From the NCBI GenBank assembly GCA_040775095.1, contig JAXGTD010000178.1:1-6574 (forward strand): a stretch of DNA of 6,574 nt, read 5' to 3'. Below, in pieces: positions 1 to 5,957 of this stretch. The translations under genes and the position numbers were made by a program. The stretch's first letter is position 1. Every line of letters starts with the position of its first letter. The stretch is from JAXGTD01 sp040775095. GTDB taxonomy: Bacteria; Pseudomonadota; Gammaproteobacteria; Chromatiales; Chromatiaceae. The notes under the pieces were generated by a model, which searched no databases, was not told the origin of the DNA, and saw nothing but the letters and a program-made list of their open reading frames with translations.

Positions 1-1
1 G

Positions 2-1375
2 GAGGGGATCGGTGCCGTGCTCAGCGCGGATAACGAGTACACGACCATCCAGCGCACCATCCCTGGTGGTCCGGCCCGCCAGTCGGGGCAGATCTTCGCC
101 GGAGACCGCATCGTCGGTGTGGCCCAAGGGCTCGACGGCGAGATGGAAGACGTGGTGGGCTGGCGCCTGCAGGACGTCGTCGACAAGATCCGCGGCCCGA
201 AGGGCTCCGTCGTAAGGCTGCTCGTGATCACCAAGGCCGACGCCTCCGGCGGGCGGACCCGCGAGATCTCGCTGGTGCGCAACGAAATCAAGCTCGAGGA
301 TCAGGCCGCAAAGTCCTATATCGTCGACGATCTCAAGAACGCCCCCGGGCGGCGCATCGGCGTCATCGAGATCCCAGCCTTCTACCGCGACTTTCAGGCC
401 GAATCCGAGGGCAACCGCCAGTTCCGCAGCACGACCCGCGACGTGCGGACGCTGATCAGCACCCTGGTGCGCGGCGGCATCGATGGTCTGGTCATCGACC
501 TGCGTGGCAATGGCGGCGGATCGCTGACCGAGGCCACGTCACTGACGGGCCTGTTCATCGACGAGGGCCCCGTCGTGCAGGTCAAGGATGCGTTCGGAAA
601 GGTCGAGGTCGAGGTCGATCCGGACCCGGACGTGGTCTACACCGGCCCACTGGCGGTGCTGGTCGACCGCAACAGCGCATCGGCCTCCGAGATCTTCGCC
701 GGCGCGATTCAGGACTACGGGCGCGGGATCATCATCGGCGAGCCGACATTCGGCAAGGGCACGGTGCAGACCCTGATCGACCTGAACCGATACGTACCCG
801 GTGAGGAGCAGGACCTGGGAAGGCTGCGTCTGACGATGGCCGAATTCTTCCGCATCAGTGGCGGCAGCACCCAACTCAAGGGAGTGGAACCCGACATCCG
901 GTTCGACTTTGGTCTCGACGGCGTCGAGCACGGTGAACGCTCGCTCGAAAACGCGCTGCCCTGGGATCGTATCCGCCCGGCCAACTACAAGCGTTTCGGC
1001 GGTGTCGATGTCGATCGGCTCAAGCGCCGCTCCGCGCAGCGCATCGCCCAGGACGACGGGTTCCGTATGCTGGAGTCCCAAGGGCGGGTACTCAGTGAGA
1101 TCGATGCGCAGCACACACTTTCGCTCCGTGAGCAGGAGCGCAAACAGGAGTCCGACCAACGTGACCGCGTCCTGAAGGACGAGAAGGCGCGTTTCCTGCG
1201 CGCGCGTGGCGTCGAACCCGTGGATGAGACCGCCGAGAATGTGGACGAGGACGCGCTGGAGGCCGAGCAGAAGGTCATCGACCGCATCCAGGTCGACGAG
1301 GCCGCGCGAATCCTCGCCGACGTCATCGTCGACAGCGAGGGGACCGAACGACCGCGGGCGGCCATGAGCAACTGA
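2..1375 (+). CDS. prc: Tail-specific (C-terminal processing) protease Prc/Tsp, 5' end cut off by window
   Basis: Periplasmic serine protease that degrades or trims proteins through recognition of their C-termini. The open frame continues to the left edge with no stop; its first codons, E-G-I-G-A-V, match the start of the Prc PDZ domain. By comparison with E. coli Prc (682 residues), roughly 230 residues are missing, including the signal peptide. Numbering from the GTG at 17: PDZ domain about 1-85, S41 peptidase core about 110-310, then a charged Prc-type C-terminal domain (DUF3340-like) to 452. The core carries D-L-R-G-N-G-G-G-S-L (161-170) and S-A-S-A-S-E (220-225). The expected Ser-Lys dyad is Ser222 and Lys247, with Asp233 between; the spacing (11 and 25) equals that of E. 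coli Ser430, Asp441 and Lys455. GTG 17 lies inside the domain and is not the true start. Identity is firm; only the N-terminus is unseen. Confidence 0.96.
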   Translation, partial: EGIGAVLSADNEYTTIQRTIPGGPARQSGQIFAGDRIVGVAQGLDGEMEDVVGWRLQDVVDKIRGPKGSVVRLLVITKADASGGRTREISLVRNEIKLEDQAAKSYIVDDLKNAPGRRIGVIEIPAFYRDFQAESEGNRQFRSTTRDVRTLISTLVRGGIDGLVIDLRGNGGGSLTEATSLTGLFIDEGPVVQVKDAFGKVEVEVDPDPDVVYTGPLAVLVDRNSASASEIFAGAIQDYGRGIIIGEPTFGKGTVQTLIDLNRYVPGEEQDLGRLRLTMAEFFRISGGSTQLKGVEPDIRFDFGLDGVEHGERSLENALPWDRIRPANYKRFGGVDVDRLKRRSAQRIAQDDGFRMLESQGRVLSEIDAQHTLSLREQERKQESDQRDRVLKDEKARFLRARGVEPVDETAENVDEDALEAEQKVIDRIQVDEAARILADVIVDSEGTERPRAAMSN

Positions 1376-1462
1376 CGGCGGTCCCCGGGTCATCGTTGCC
1401 CTCCGGCTCCGGCGACCCCATCGTCGCCCCACCACTCAAACATCCGGCGGACGCCCGCTCCG

Positions 1463-2896
1463 ATGCACCACGATCATCCCCCGTCACCCGGGGTCAGCAG
1501 CCAGCCGCGCGCCTCGGCTCAGGCGCCCGATACCGCCACGACCCAGTCGCCCTGCGCCGGGGCGGCCCGGGATGACGATCCGGGAATCGACTGGTTCCGG
1601 CAGTTCACGCCCTATGTCCACGCGCACCGCGGCCGGACCTTCGTCATCGCCTTCGGTGGTGAGGCACTCGCCGACGCGGGGTTCCCGGGCCTCGTCCACG
1701 ATATCGCGCTGCTGCACGGGCTCGGTATCCGGCTGGTGCTGGTGCACGGTGCGCGCCCGCAGATCGATGAGCGACTGGCGATACGCGGTGCCCAGATGCG
1801 TTACGTCAACGGCCTGCGCATCACCGACGACAGCGCCCTGGCCTGTGTCAAGGACGCGGCCGGCGCCGCGCGGGTCGAGATCGAGGCGCTGCTCTCGATG
1901 GGACTCGCCAACTCGCCGATGGCCGGCGTCCGCATTCCGGTGGCGTCCGGAAACTTTGTCACCGCCCGCCCGCTCGGTGTGCTCGGCGGTATCGACTACC
2001 TGCATACCGGCGCGGTGCGCCGCATCGACCAGCAGGCCCTGCGCCGGCGCCTCGACGACGGCGCGGTGGCGCTCATCCCCCCCATTGGCTACTCACCCAC
2101 CGGGGAGGTCTTCAACCTCAGCGCCGCCGACGTCGCCCGCTCGACGGCGGTCGCGCTCGGCGCGGACAAGCTCATCTTCCTGGTCGAGGGCCCGGGCCTG
2201 ACCGACGCCTCGGGCAGGACCATCTCCAACATCCTGCTCCCGGAGGCCGACGCCCTGCTCGGCGCCGCCCCCGGGGGCGCGACCGCACTGCCCGAAGACC
2301 TTGCCCAGGCCCTGCAGGCCGGCGCCGAGGCCTGCCGCAGCGGCATCCGGCGCGTGCATCTGATCAGCCGCGCCCGCGACGGCGCCCTGCTTCGCGAGCT
2401 GTTCACCCGCGACGGTGCGGGCACCCTTGTGTCGGGCAAGCCCTTCGAGGGCCTGCGCCCGGCGCGCATCGACGACGTGACGGGCATTCTCGAGTTGCTC
2501 GCGCCGCTGGAGACATCCGGCGTCCTCGTGAAGCGCTCCCGGGAGCGCCTGGAGACCGAGATCGACCGCTTCCATGTCATTGAGCGCGACGGCACGGTGA
2601 TCTGCTGCGCCGCGCTCTACGCCTTTCCGGAGGACCATATGGGCGAGCTTGCCTGCCTGGCCGTCCACCCCGATTATCGCGGCGACCGGCGCGGCGACAG
2701 GATGCTCAAACGCATCGAGACACTCGCCCGCGAACGCGACCTGCGACACATTTTCGTGCTCACGACCCAGACCGCGCATTGGTTTCGGGAGCGCGGCTTC
2801 GCGTCCGCCCCGATTGGCAAGCTGCCGATGGCCAGGCAAGAGCTTTACAACTACCGACGTAACTCGCAGGTCTACGTCAAGCCACTGGACATCTGA
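1463..2896 (+). CDS. argA: Amino-acid N-acetyltransferase (N-acetylglutamate synthase) ArgA
   Basis: Transfers acetyl from acetyl-CoA to glutamate, the first and normally arginine-inhibited step of arginine synthesis in the cytoplasm (EC 2.3.1.1). The 477 residues show the classical fusion: an amino-acid-kinase-like domain (about 45-325; G-G-E-A at 65-68, G-A-R-P-Q-I-D at 96-102, S-G-N-F at 162-165) and a GNAT domain (about 330-477). The GNAT part has the acetyl-CoA loop V-H-P-D-Y-R-G at 401-407 and F-x-E-R-G-F at 441-446. It aligns along its length with E. coli ArgA (443 residues) but has about 40 extra N-terminal residues rich in Pro, Ala, Ser and His. ATG 1463 is the only usable start in frame after the preceding stop; a weak GGCGGA lies about 12 bases upstream. 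No ARG-box-like A/T palindrome or convincing promoter is visible in the 87-base gap, and no terminator, so read-through from the protease gene is possible. Confidence 0.95.
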   Translation: MHHDHPPSPGVSSQPRASAQAPDTATTQSPCAGAARDDDPGIDWFRQFTPYVHAHRGRTFVIAFGGEALADAGFPGLVHDIALLHGLGIRLVLVHGARPQIDERLAIRGAQMRYVNGLRITDDSALACVKDAAGAARVEIEALLSMGLANSPMAGVRIPVASGNFVTARPLGVLGGIDYLHTGAVRRIDQQALRRRLDDGAVALIPPIGYSPTGEVFNLSAADVARSTAVALGADKLIFLVEGPGLTDASGRTISNILLPEADALLGAAPGGATALPEDLAQALQAGAEACRSGIRRVHLISRARDGALLRELFTRDGAGTLVSGKPFEGLRPARIDDVTGILELLAPLETSGVLVKRSRERLETEIDRFHVIERDGTVICCAALYAFPEDHMGELACLAVHPDYRGDRRGDRMLKRIETLARERDLRHIFVLTTQTAHWFRERGFASAPIGKLPMARQELYNYRRNSQVYVKPLDI

Positions 2897-3326
2897 AGGG
2901 CTGCCGACGGCCGGACCGACGCGTTCATCCCCTCCCGCATGCCCTATGAACAGCCCGCGTTCGCCGCCCCTTGGCCTCTGCCCGGGGCGGCGGGCGGCCG
3001 CGAGGATCGGCGACGCGGGACATCGAAGCGCAAGACACCGACGGGGATGGATTGGCGCATCGCCTGCCGCCTATTTGGTTTCACCCGCCGCGGACACCAC
3101 CTGAGCATGGTTGCCTGAACATCGGCCCGCGGACCAGGGCGTGCGCGTTGCATCGGCTTGGCGCGGTGGCCAGGGGATGGGGCCCTAAGGCCCGCGCGCC
3201 TCAATGCGGATCATCATCAAAAGTAACAGCAGCCTGGACGGTGCACGGCGCCCGCTGCCCATCGGCGCAGAACTCCGTGACGGGTTCTGTGGCCCATGGC
3301 GACCCAGGATTGGAGAACCGAGTCGG
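2897..3326. other. Gene-poor stretch downstream of argA
   Basis: No supported gene is visible on either strand. Open frames here (for example 2971-3342 + and 3204-3476 +) resemble no family I know, lack good ribosome binding sites, and the second would run through the terminator-like hairpin and the promoter that follow. No tRNA-like T-loop or rRNA fragment was seen. The stretch does hold GC-rich inverted repeats: 2963-2991, and a two-part one at 3160-3200 (GGCGCG with CGCGCC outside, GGGCC with GGCCC around CTAA inside). A small RNA ending at the 3327-3356 hairpin is possible, but no promoter for it was found. Confidence 0.5.
2953..2995 (+). terminator. GC-rich hairpin after argA, possible transcription end
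   Basis: GCCGCCCC (2963-2970) pairs perfectly with GGGGCGGC (2984-2991) around a 13-base loop. GCCC (2953-2956) can extend the stem with GGGC (2992-2995) past a 6-base bulge. It lies 56-100 bases after the argA stop. There is no T-run after it, so it is not a canonical intrinsic terminator. It may slow polymerase or protect the mRNA 3' end, or simply reflect the GC-rich sequence. Confidence 0.3.
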
Positions 3327-3356
3327 CTCCAGATCGGCTTGATTCTGGAGCGTTTT
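3327..3356 (+). terminator. Intrinsic-terminator-like hairpin with T-run
   Basis: CTCCAGATC (3327-3335) pairs with GATTCTGGAG (3341-3350), giving nine base pairs with one bulged T and a five-base loop. Two bases later comes TTTT (3353-3356). This is the only hairpin in the window followed by a T-run. It would end + strand transcripts just before the promoter at 3391. It lies about 430 bases past the argA stop, so it serves either argA read-through or an unseen transcript. Confidence 0.5.
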
Positions 3357-3390
3357 AGGCACAAACGTCAGCGCCCACTGCATCCCGCGT

Positions 3391-3419
3391 TAGAGAATTC
3401 CACCGCAGATCGGTATACT
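3391..3419 (+). promoter_or_regulatory. Sigma-70-type promoter for the cysteine-cluster gene
   Basis: The -10 hexamer TATACT (3414-3419) matches TATAAT at five of six positions. TAGAGA (3391-3396) matches TTGACA at four of six, and the spacer is exactly 17 bases. Transcription would begin near 3426, about 126 bases before the chosen start at 3552. It is the best promoter match I found in the window and sits in a locally less GC-rich patch. Confidence 0.6.
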
Positions 3420-3464
3420 TTGCAGCCATTTCGTCACCGCGCGCGAGCCCTCGACGCGGGCCGT

Positions 3465-3484
3465 CGGGCCTTGTAACAGGCCCG
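3465..3484 (+). promoter_or_regulatory. Leader hairpin upstream of the cysteine-cluster gene
   Basis: CGGGCCT (3465-3471) and AGGCCCG (3478-3484) form a perfect seven-base-pair stem with loop TGTAAC. It lies in the predicted 5' leader and touches the GGGAGG (3484-3489) that would serve the alternative start ATG 3501. It may discourage use of that upstream start. No known riboswitch pattern is evident. Confidence 0.3.
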
Positions 3485-3551
3485 GGAGGTCCCGGATCCG
3501 ATGAGCGTCTGGCGCGCGACACCCATCATTTGTAATCAGGAGTCTCCAGCC

Positions 3552-3875
3552 ATGGCAGCGATCGGACCCAATGCGATCGAGCTGAAAAACAAGATAAAGC
3601 GATTCGCGACCTCGTTGCTGCCCGTCGACGCCGGCAGAAGAGGCGAATGCAACCGCTGTGGCGAATGCTGCAAGCTCCCCTATCCCTGCCCGTTCCTGCG
3701 CTACGATGAGCAGGGACTGAGCAGCTGCGCCGTCTACTACGCCCGCCCGCCGAGCTGCCGCAAGTACCCTCGCACCTCCTCGGAGAACGTCACACCAGGG
3801 ACCTGCGGATATTACTTCGTCGATGTCTCCAGCGTTGGCGTGCGCACCGCGCAGCCCGAGCAGGCCAGCGGCTGA
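3552..3875 (+). CDS. YkgJ-like CxxCxxCC cysteine-cluster protein (putative zinc/iron-binding)
   Basis: A 107-residue, probably cytoplasmic protein of the CxxCxxCC family (UPF0153/YkgJ type), annotated by family as putative zinc- or iron-chelating; no reaction is established. The signature C-N-R-C-G-E-C-C is at residues 33-40, followed by C-P-F-L (46-49), Cys59, R-P-P-S-C-R-K-Y-P (65-73) and Cys85, eight cysteines in all. There is no signal peptide or membrane segment. ATG 3552 is preferred because AGGAG (3538-3542) lies nine bases upstream. An in-frame ATG at 3501, with GGGAGG eleven bases upstream, would add 17 residues that look unlike the family start. The gene appears to be a single-gene unit: a promoter at 3391-3419, a hairpin at 3889-3927, and no close neighbours. 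Family assignment is firm; the metal and cellular role cannot be told from sequence. Confidence 0.87.
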   Translation: MAAIGPNAIELKNKIKRFATSLLPVDAGRRGECNRCGECCKLPYPCPFLRYDEQGLSSCAVYYARPPSCRKYPRTSSENVTPGTCGYYFVDVSSVGVRTAQPEQASG

Positions 3876-3888
3876 TCTCGTCCACTGA

Positions 3889-3927
3889 GGTGACCTGGAC
3901 CCGGCGAACACGTCCAGGATCGCCACC
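3889..3927 (+). terminator. Hairpin after the cysteine-cluster gene, possible terminator
   Basis: CCTGGAC (3894-3900) and GTCCAGG (3912-3918) form a perfect seven-base-pair stem with an 11-base loop. GGTG (3889-3892) and CACC (3924-3927) can add an outer stem across a small internal loop. It begins 13 bases after the stop codon. There is no T-run, so intrinsic termination is doubtful. Confidence 0.35.
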
Positions 3928-3943
3928 GGCCCCTTCGATCGGT

Positions 3944-3949
3944 TAGACT
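3944..3949 (+). promoter_or_regulatory. Possible -10 element for the small exported protein gene
   Basis: TAGACT matches TATAAT at four of six positions and sits in the context ATCGGT-TAGACT, similar to the stronger -10 at 3414-3419. No good -35 hexamer is present 16-18 bases upstream. The predicted start would be near 3956, about 76 bases before ATG 4032. Confidence 0.3.
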
Positions 3950-4031
3950 CGGCCGGACCGGTCAGGCACCGCCGTTGAATGGCACAATCCTGGCCGTTTC
4001 GCTCCACTACCAAAGAGAGAGGGTCCCCAGA

Positions 4032-4301
4032 ATGACCAAACTGCTCCGCTTCGCCGTCGCCGCGCTGGCCGTATTCGGTACCACGAACGTCTTGGCCGGC
4101 GGCCCGTTACCGGACCACCCTTGCTACAACGTGGCCGACTGCAAGGCACAGACCTCACGCGAGGCGTTCTCCAAGTGCATCAAGGCACACGCCGAGGAGG
4201 CCAACGCCGATGCGGCCTGTGCCGCGTTCCGGGCCGACAAGTCTGCCTATCTGAAGGCGCATGGGCTCGACAGCGTCGACGCACTCTTTGCGCCGAACTG
4301 A
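4032..4301 (+). CDS. Small exported four-cysteine protein, function unknown
   Basis: I do not recognise this 89-residue protein. It begins with a clear Sec-type signal peptide: Lys3 and Arg6, a hydrophobic core at about 7-18, and V-L-A before a likely cleavage after Ala22. That leaves a mature chain of about 67 residues. It has four cysteines (31, 37, 49, 63), which could form two disulphides in the periplasm; there is no CxxCH haem motif. From about residue 40 it is Ala/Lys/Glu-rich and probably helical. ATG 4032 is chosen because GAGAGAGGG (4015-4023) ends eight bases before it and the signal peptide starts directly there; an in-frame TTG at 3975 would bury the signal peptide. The gene stands alone between long non-coding stretches. 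Export and coding status are well supported; any function would be a guess. Confidence 0.78.
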   Translation: MTKLLRFAVAALAVFGTTNVLAGGPLPDHPCYNVADCKAQTSREAFSKCIKAHAEEANADAACAAFRADKSAYLKAHGLDSVDALFAPN

Positions 4302-4329
4302 AACACCGGCACGACAGCGCTATCGCGTG

Positions 4330-4362
4330 GCCAGCGCCCGCGGCTAGCCGTCCGGCGCTGGC
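4330..4362. repeat. Inverted repeat with 9-base arms and a palindromic loop
   Basis: GCCAGCGCC (4330-4338) and GGCGCTGGC (4354-4362) are perfect reverse complements. The 15-base loop contains the perfect palindrome CGGCTAGCCG (4341-4350). It begins 28 bases after the stop of the small exported protein gene. It could end or stabilise that transcript, but no T-run follows. Confidence 0.55.
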
Positions 4363-4365
4363 AGC

Positions 4366-4389
4366 CCGCCCCGCGATCGCCGCGGGCGG
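4366..4389. repeat. Inverted repeat, 9-base-pair GC stem
   Basis: CCGCCCCGCG (4366-4375) pairs with CGCGGGCGG (4381-4389) with one bulged C and the loop ATCGC. It lies four bases after the preceding inverted repeat. Confidence 0.5.
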
Positions 4390-4395
4390 ATCCAC

Positions 4396-4429
4396 GGCCT
4401 CCGGGTCGATCTCCCCATCGGGGGAGGCC
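4396..4429. repeat. Inverted repeat with two alternative stems
   Basis: CTCCCC-ATCG-GGGGAG (4411-4426) is a compact six-base-pair stem with a four-base loop. Alternatively GGCCTCC (4396-4402) pairs with GGAGGCC (4423-4429), sharing bases with the first stem. The two forms exclude each other in part. The nearest T-run is a short TTT about 13 bases downstream, so terminator activity is uncertain. Confidence 0.45.
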
Positions 4430-4865
4430 CCAAGCCGCCTTTCCCGGGTAACAACGCCCCATGAGCATCCCGGCCCGGGTCCGGACCGCGATGCTGCGGC
4501 GCAACCCGGCCGGCTCGTCGGCAGTGCATCCTACCCATCGCGGGCGCCAACCCTGGCCATGGCGACGCACATTGCCCCTGGTGCCGCTGGCCAATCCGGC
4601 ACTGGCCTCCCCGCACCCGCCCTGATTTGGCCCCATTGCCTCGGCGCCAACCCGAGCCCGTGTCGCCCGATCGGCCCCCCGCCCGGCACGCGACGCCGGT
4701 CACCGTCGCCAGCCGTGGGGTTAGCGAGGCACCGTCGTGCCCCGTCGATCTGATGTCCGGGCGTGGACGACCCCGGCGTTCGGCCTCTACAAGCTCTTGT
4801 CTCGTGTCGGCCGATGCGAGCTGGCGAGACGCCGGCCAGGGGGATGTGGCGACGCGGTGTCGGTG

Positions 4866-4871
4866 TAAACT
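4866..4871 (+). promoter_or_regulatory. Possible -10 element for the UDP-glucuronate decarboxylase gene
   Basis: TAAACT matches TATAAT at four of six positions in the context GTCGGTG-TAAACT, like the other -10 candidates in the window. No good -35 is visible at the usual distance. Transcription would start near 4878, about 20 bases before ATG 4899, which gives a short leader. Confidence 0.35.
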
Positions 4872-4891
4872 CTCGGATCAACACTCTCGGA
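4869..4891 (+). repeat. Tandem 9-base direct repeat in the promoter/leader
   Basis: ACTCTCGGA occurs at 4869-4877 and again at 4883-4891, separated by TCAAC (period 14 bases). The match extends to 10 of 11 if the two preceding bases are counted. The first copy overlaps the -10-like TAAACT; the second overlaps the start of the ribosome binding site GGAAGG (4889-4894). This placement suits a regulator site, or it may be chance. Confidence 0.55.
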
Positions 4892-4898
4892 AGGCGCG

Positions 4899-5957
4899 AT
4901 GGTGTCCCTACCCATGAATATTCTGATCCTCGGAGTCAACGGATTCATCGGCCACCATCTCTCCCGGGGCATTCTCGACGACACCGACTGGCAGGTCTAT
5001 GGGATGGACATGCACAACGAGCGCGTCGCGGCGCTCCTCGATCACCCACGCTTCCGCTTCTTCGAGGGTGACATCACCATCAATCAGGAGTGGGTCGAGT
5101 ATCACGTGAAGAAGTGCGATGTCGTGCTGCCGCTGGTGGCCATCGCAACACCCGCGACCTATGTGACCGATCCGCTCGCTGTCTTCGAGCTGGACTTCGA
5201 GGCCAACCTGCCGATCGTTCGCCAGTGTGTCCGCCACCGCAAGCGCGTGCTGTTTCCTTCCACCTCGGAGGTCTACGGGATGTGCAGCGACGATCAGTTC
5301 CATCCCTCCGAGTCCAACCTGGTGCTCGGCCCGATCGCAAAGCAACGTTGGATATACGCCTGCGCCAAGCAGCTGCTCGACCGGGTCATCGCCGCTTACG
5401 GGCAGCAACGGGGCCTGGACTACACCCTGTTTCGCCCCTTCAACTGGATCGGCCCCGGCCTGGACAGCCTGCACACCCCCAAAGAAGGCAGCTCCCGGGT
5501 CGTGACCCAGTTTCTTGGCCACATCGCCCGTGGCGAGCCAATCAAGCTCGTCGACGGAGGCCGGCAACGACGCAGCTTCACCGACGTCTCCGACGGGGTA
5601 CGCGCGTTGCTTCGGATCATCGCCAACGAGGACGGAAAGGCGTCGGGGCAGATCTACAACATCGGCAACCCGGACAATGACCTGTCCGTGCGCGAGCTTG
5701 CCAGGCGGATGCTGGAGATCGCCGCAGAATTCCCCGAGTATCGGCCCGGCGCGCAACAGGTCGAGCTCATCGACGTTTCGAGCGCTGCCTATTACGGCGA
5801 TGGCTACCAAGACATCCAGACCCGCGTGCCCTGGATCGGCAACACCCGTGAGGATCTGGACTGGGAGCCGAGGGTGCCGATCCGCGACGCGCTGCGCAAC
5901 ATCTTCGAGGCCTACCGGGGTGAGGTGGCACAGGCGCGCGCGCTGCTCGACGAATAG
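4899..5957 (+). CDS. UDP-glucuronate decarboxylase/oxidase, ArnA C-terminal domain family (U4kpxs-like)
   Basis: An NAD-dependent short-chain dehydrogenase of the extended type that oxidises and decarboxylates UDP-glucuronate in the cytoplasm, giving UDP-4-keto-pentose (as ArnA does) and perhaps UDP-xylose (as the Ralstonia U4kpxs enzyme does). Numbered from ATG 4899 (352 residues): nucleotide-binding G-V-N-G-F-I-G at 12-18, S-T-S-E at 121-124, Y-A-C-A-K at 153-157, R-P-F-N-W at 179-183. Residues matching E. coli ArnA Ser433, Glu434, Tyr463, Lys467, Asn492, Lys526 and Arg619 are Ser123, Glu124, Tyr153, Lys157, Asn182, Lys216 and Arg309, so decarboxylation should be intact. The formyltransferase domain of ArnA is absent. 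ATG 4899 has GGAAGG four bases upstream, rather close; in-frame ATG 4914 starts nearer the family's usual N-terminus but lacks a ribosome binding site. The product probably feeds glycan or lipid A modification; no other arn or capsule gene is visible. Confidence 0.92.
   Translation: MVSLPMNILILGVNGFIGHHLSRGILDDTDWQVYGMDMHNERVAALLDHPRFRFFEGDITINQEWVEYHVKKCDVVLPLVAIATPATYVTDPLAVFELDFEANLPIVRQCVRHRKRVLFPSTSEVYGMCSDDQFHPSESNLVLGPIAKQRWIYACAKQLLDRVIAAYGQQRGLDYTLFRPFNWIGPGLDSLHTPKEGSSRVVTQFLGHIARGEPIKLVDGGRQRRSFTDVSDGVRALLRIIANEDGKASGQIYNIGNPDNDLSVRELARRMLEIAAEFPEYRPGAQQVELIDVSSAAYYGDGYQDIQTRVPWIGNTREDLDWEPRVPIRDALRNIFEAYRGEVAQARALLDE

Larger units (their letters stand above)
4302..4865. other. Long non-coding stretch rich in inverted repeats
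   Basis: No gene can be supported. Open frames here (such as 4121-4753 + and 4531-4884 -) have compositions expected of GC-rich shadow frames and no recognisable domain. The first about 100 bases hold three inverted repeats, listed separately. Further on are shorter ones, for example GTGCCG/CGGCAC at 4581-4602 and GGCAC-CGTC-GTGCC at 4728-4741. GGCGCCAACCC occurs twice exactly 100 bases apart (4543 and 4643). I saw no tRNA and no transposase remnant. Confidence 0.5.

Noticed and set aside
539..1435. 298-residue open frame on the - strand
   Set aside because: It lies antisense to the protease gene, whose protein shows all family motifs. Long antisense frames are expected in GC-rich codon-biased DNA.
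1376..1462. Possible terminator between protease gene and argA
   Set aside because: Only GGGTC/GACCC (1387-1391, 1414-1418) with a long loop and no T-run; too weak to call.
2093..2839. 248-residue open frame on the - strand
   Set aside because: Antisense shadow of argA; no domain or ribosome binding site recognised.
2971..3342. 123-residue open frame on the + strand in the argA downstream region
   Set aside because: Low-complexity composition, no recognisable family, no good ribosome binding site, and its end overlaps the terminator-like hairpin.
3204..3476. 90-residue open frame on the + strand
   Set aside because: It would run through the terminator-like hairpin and the promoter at 3391-3419; no family resemblance.
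4032..4301. Small c-type cytochrome
   Set aside because: The exported protein has four cysteines but no CxxCH; the K-C-I-K-A-H segment is not a haem-binding motif.
4121..4753. 210-residue open frame on the + strand
   Set aside because: It overlaps the small exported protein gene in another frame and continues into repeat-rich non-coding DNA with shadow-like composition.
4908..5810. 300-residue open frame on the - strand
   Set aside because: Antisense shadow of the decarboxylase gene, whose catalytic residues are all conserved on the + strand.
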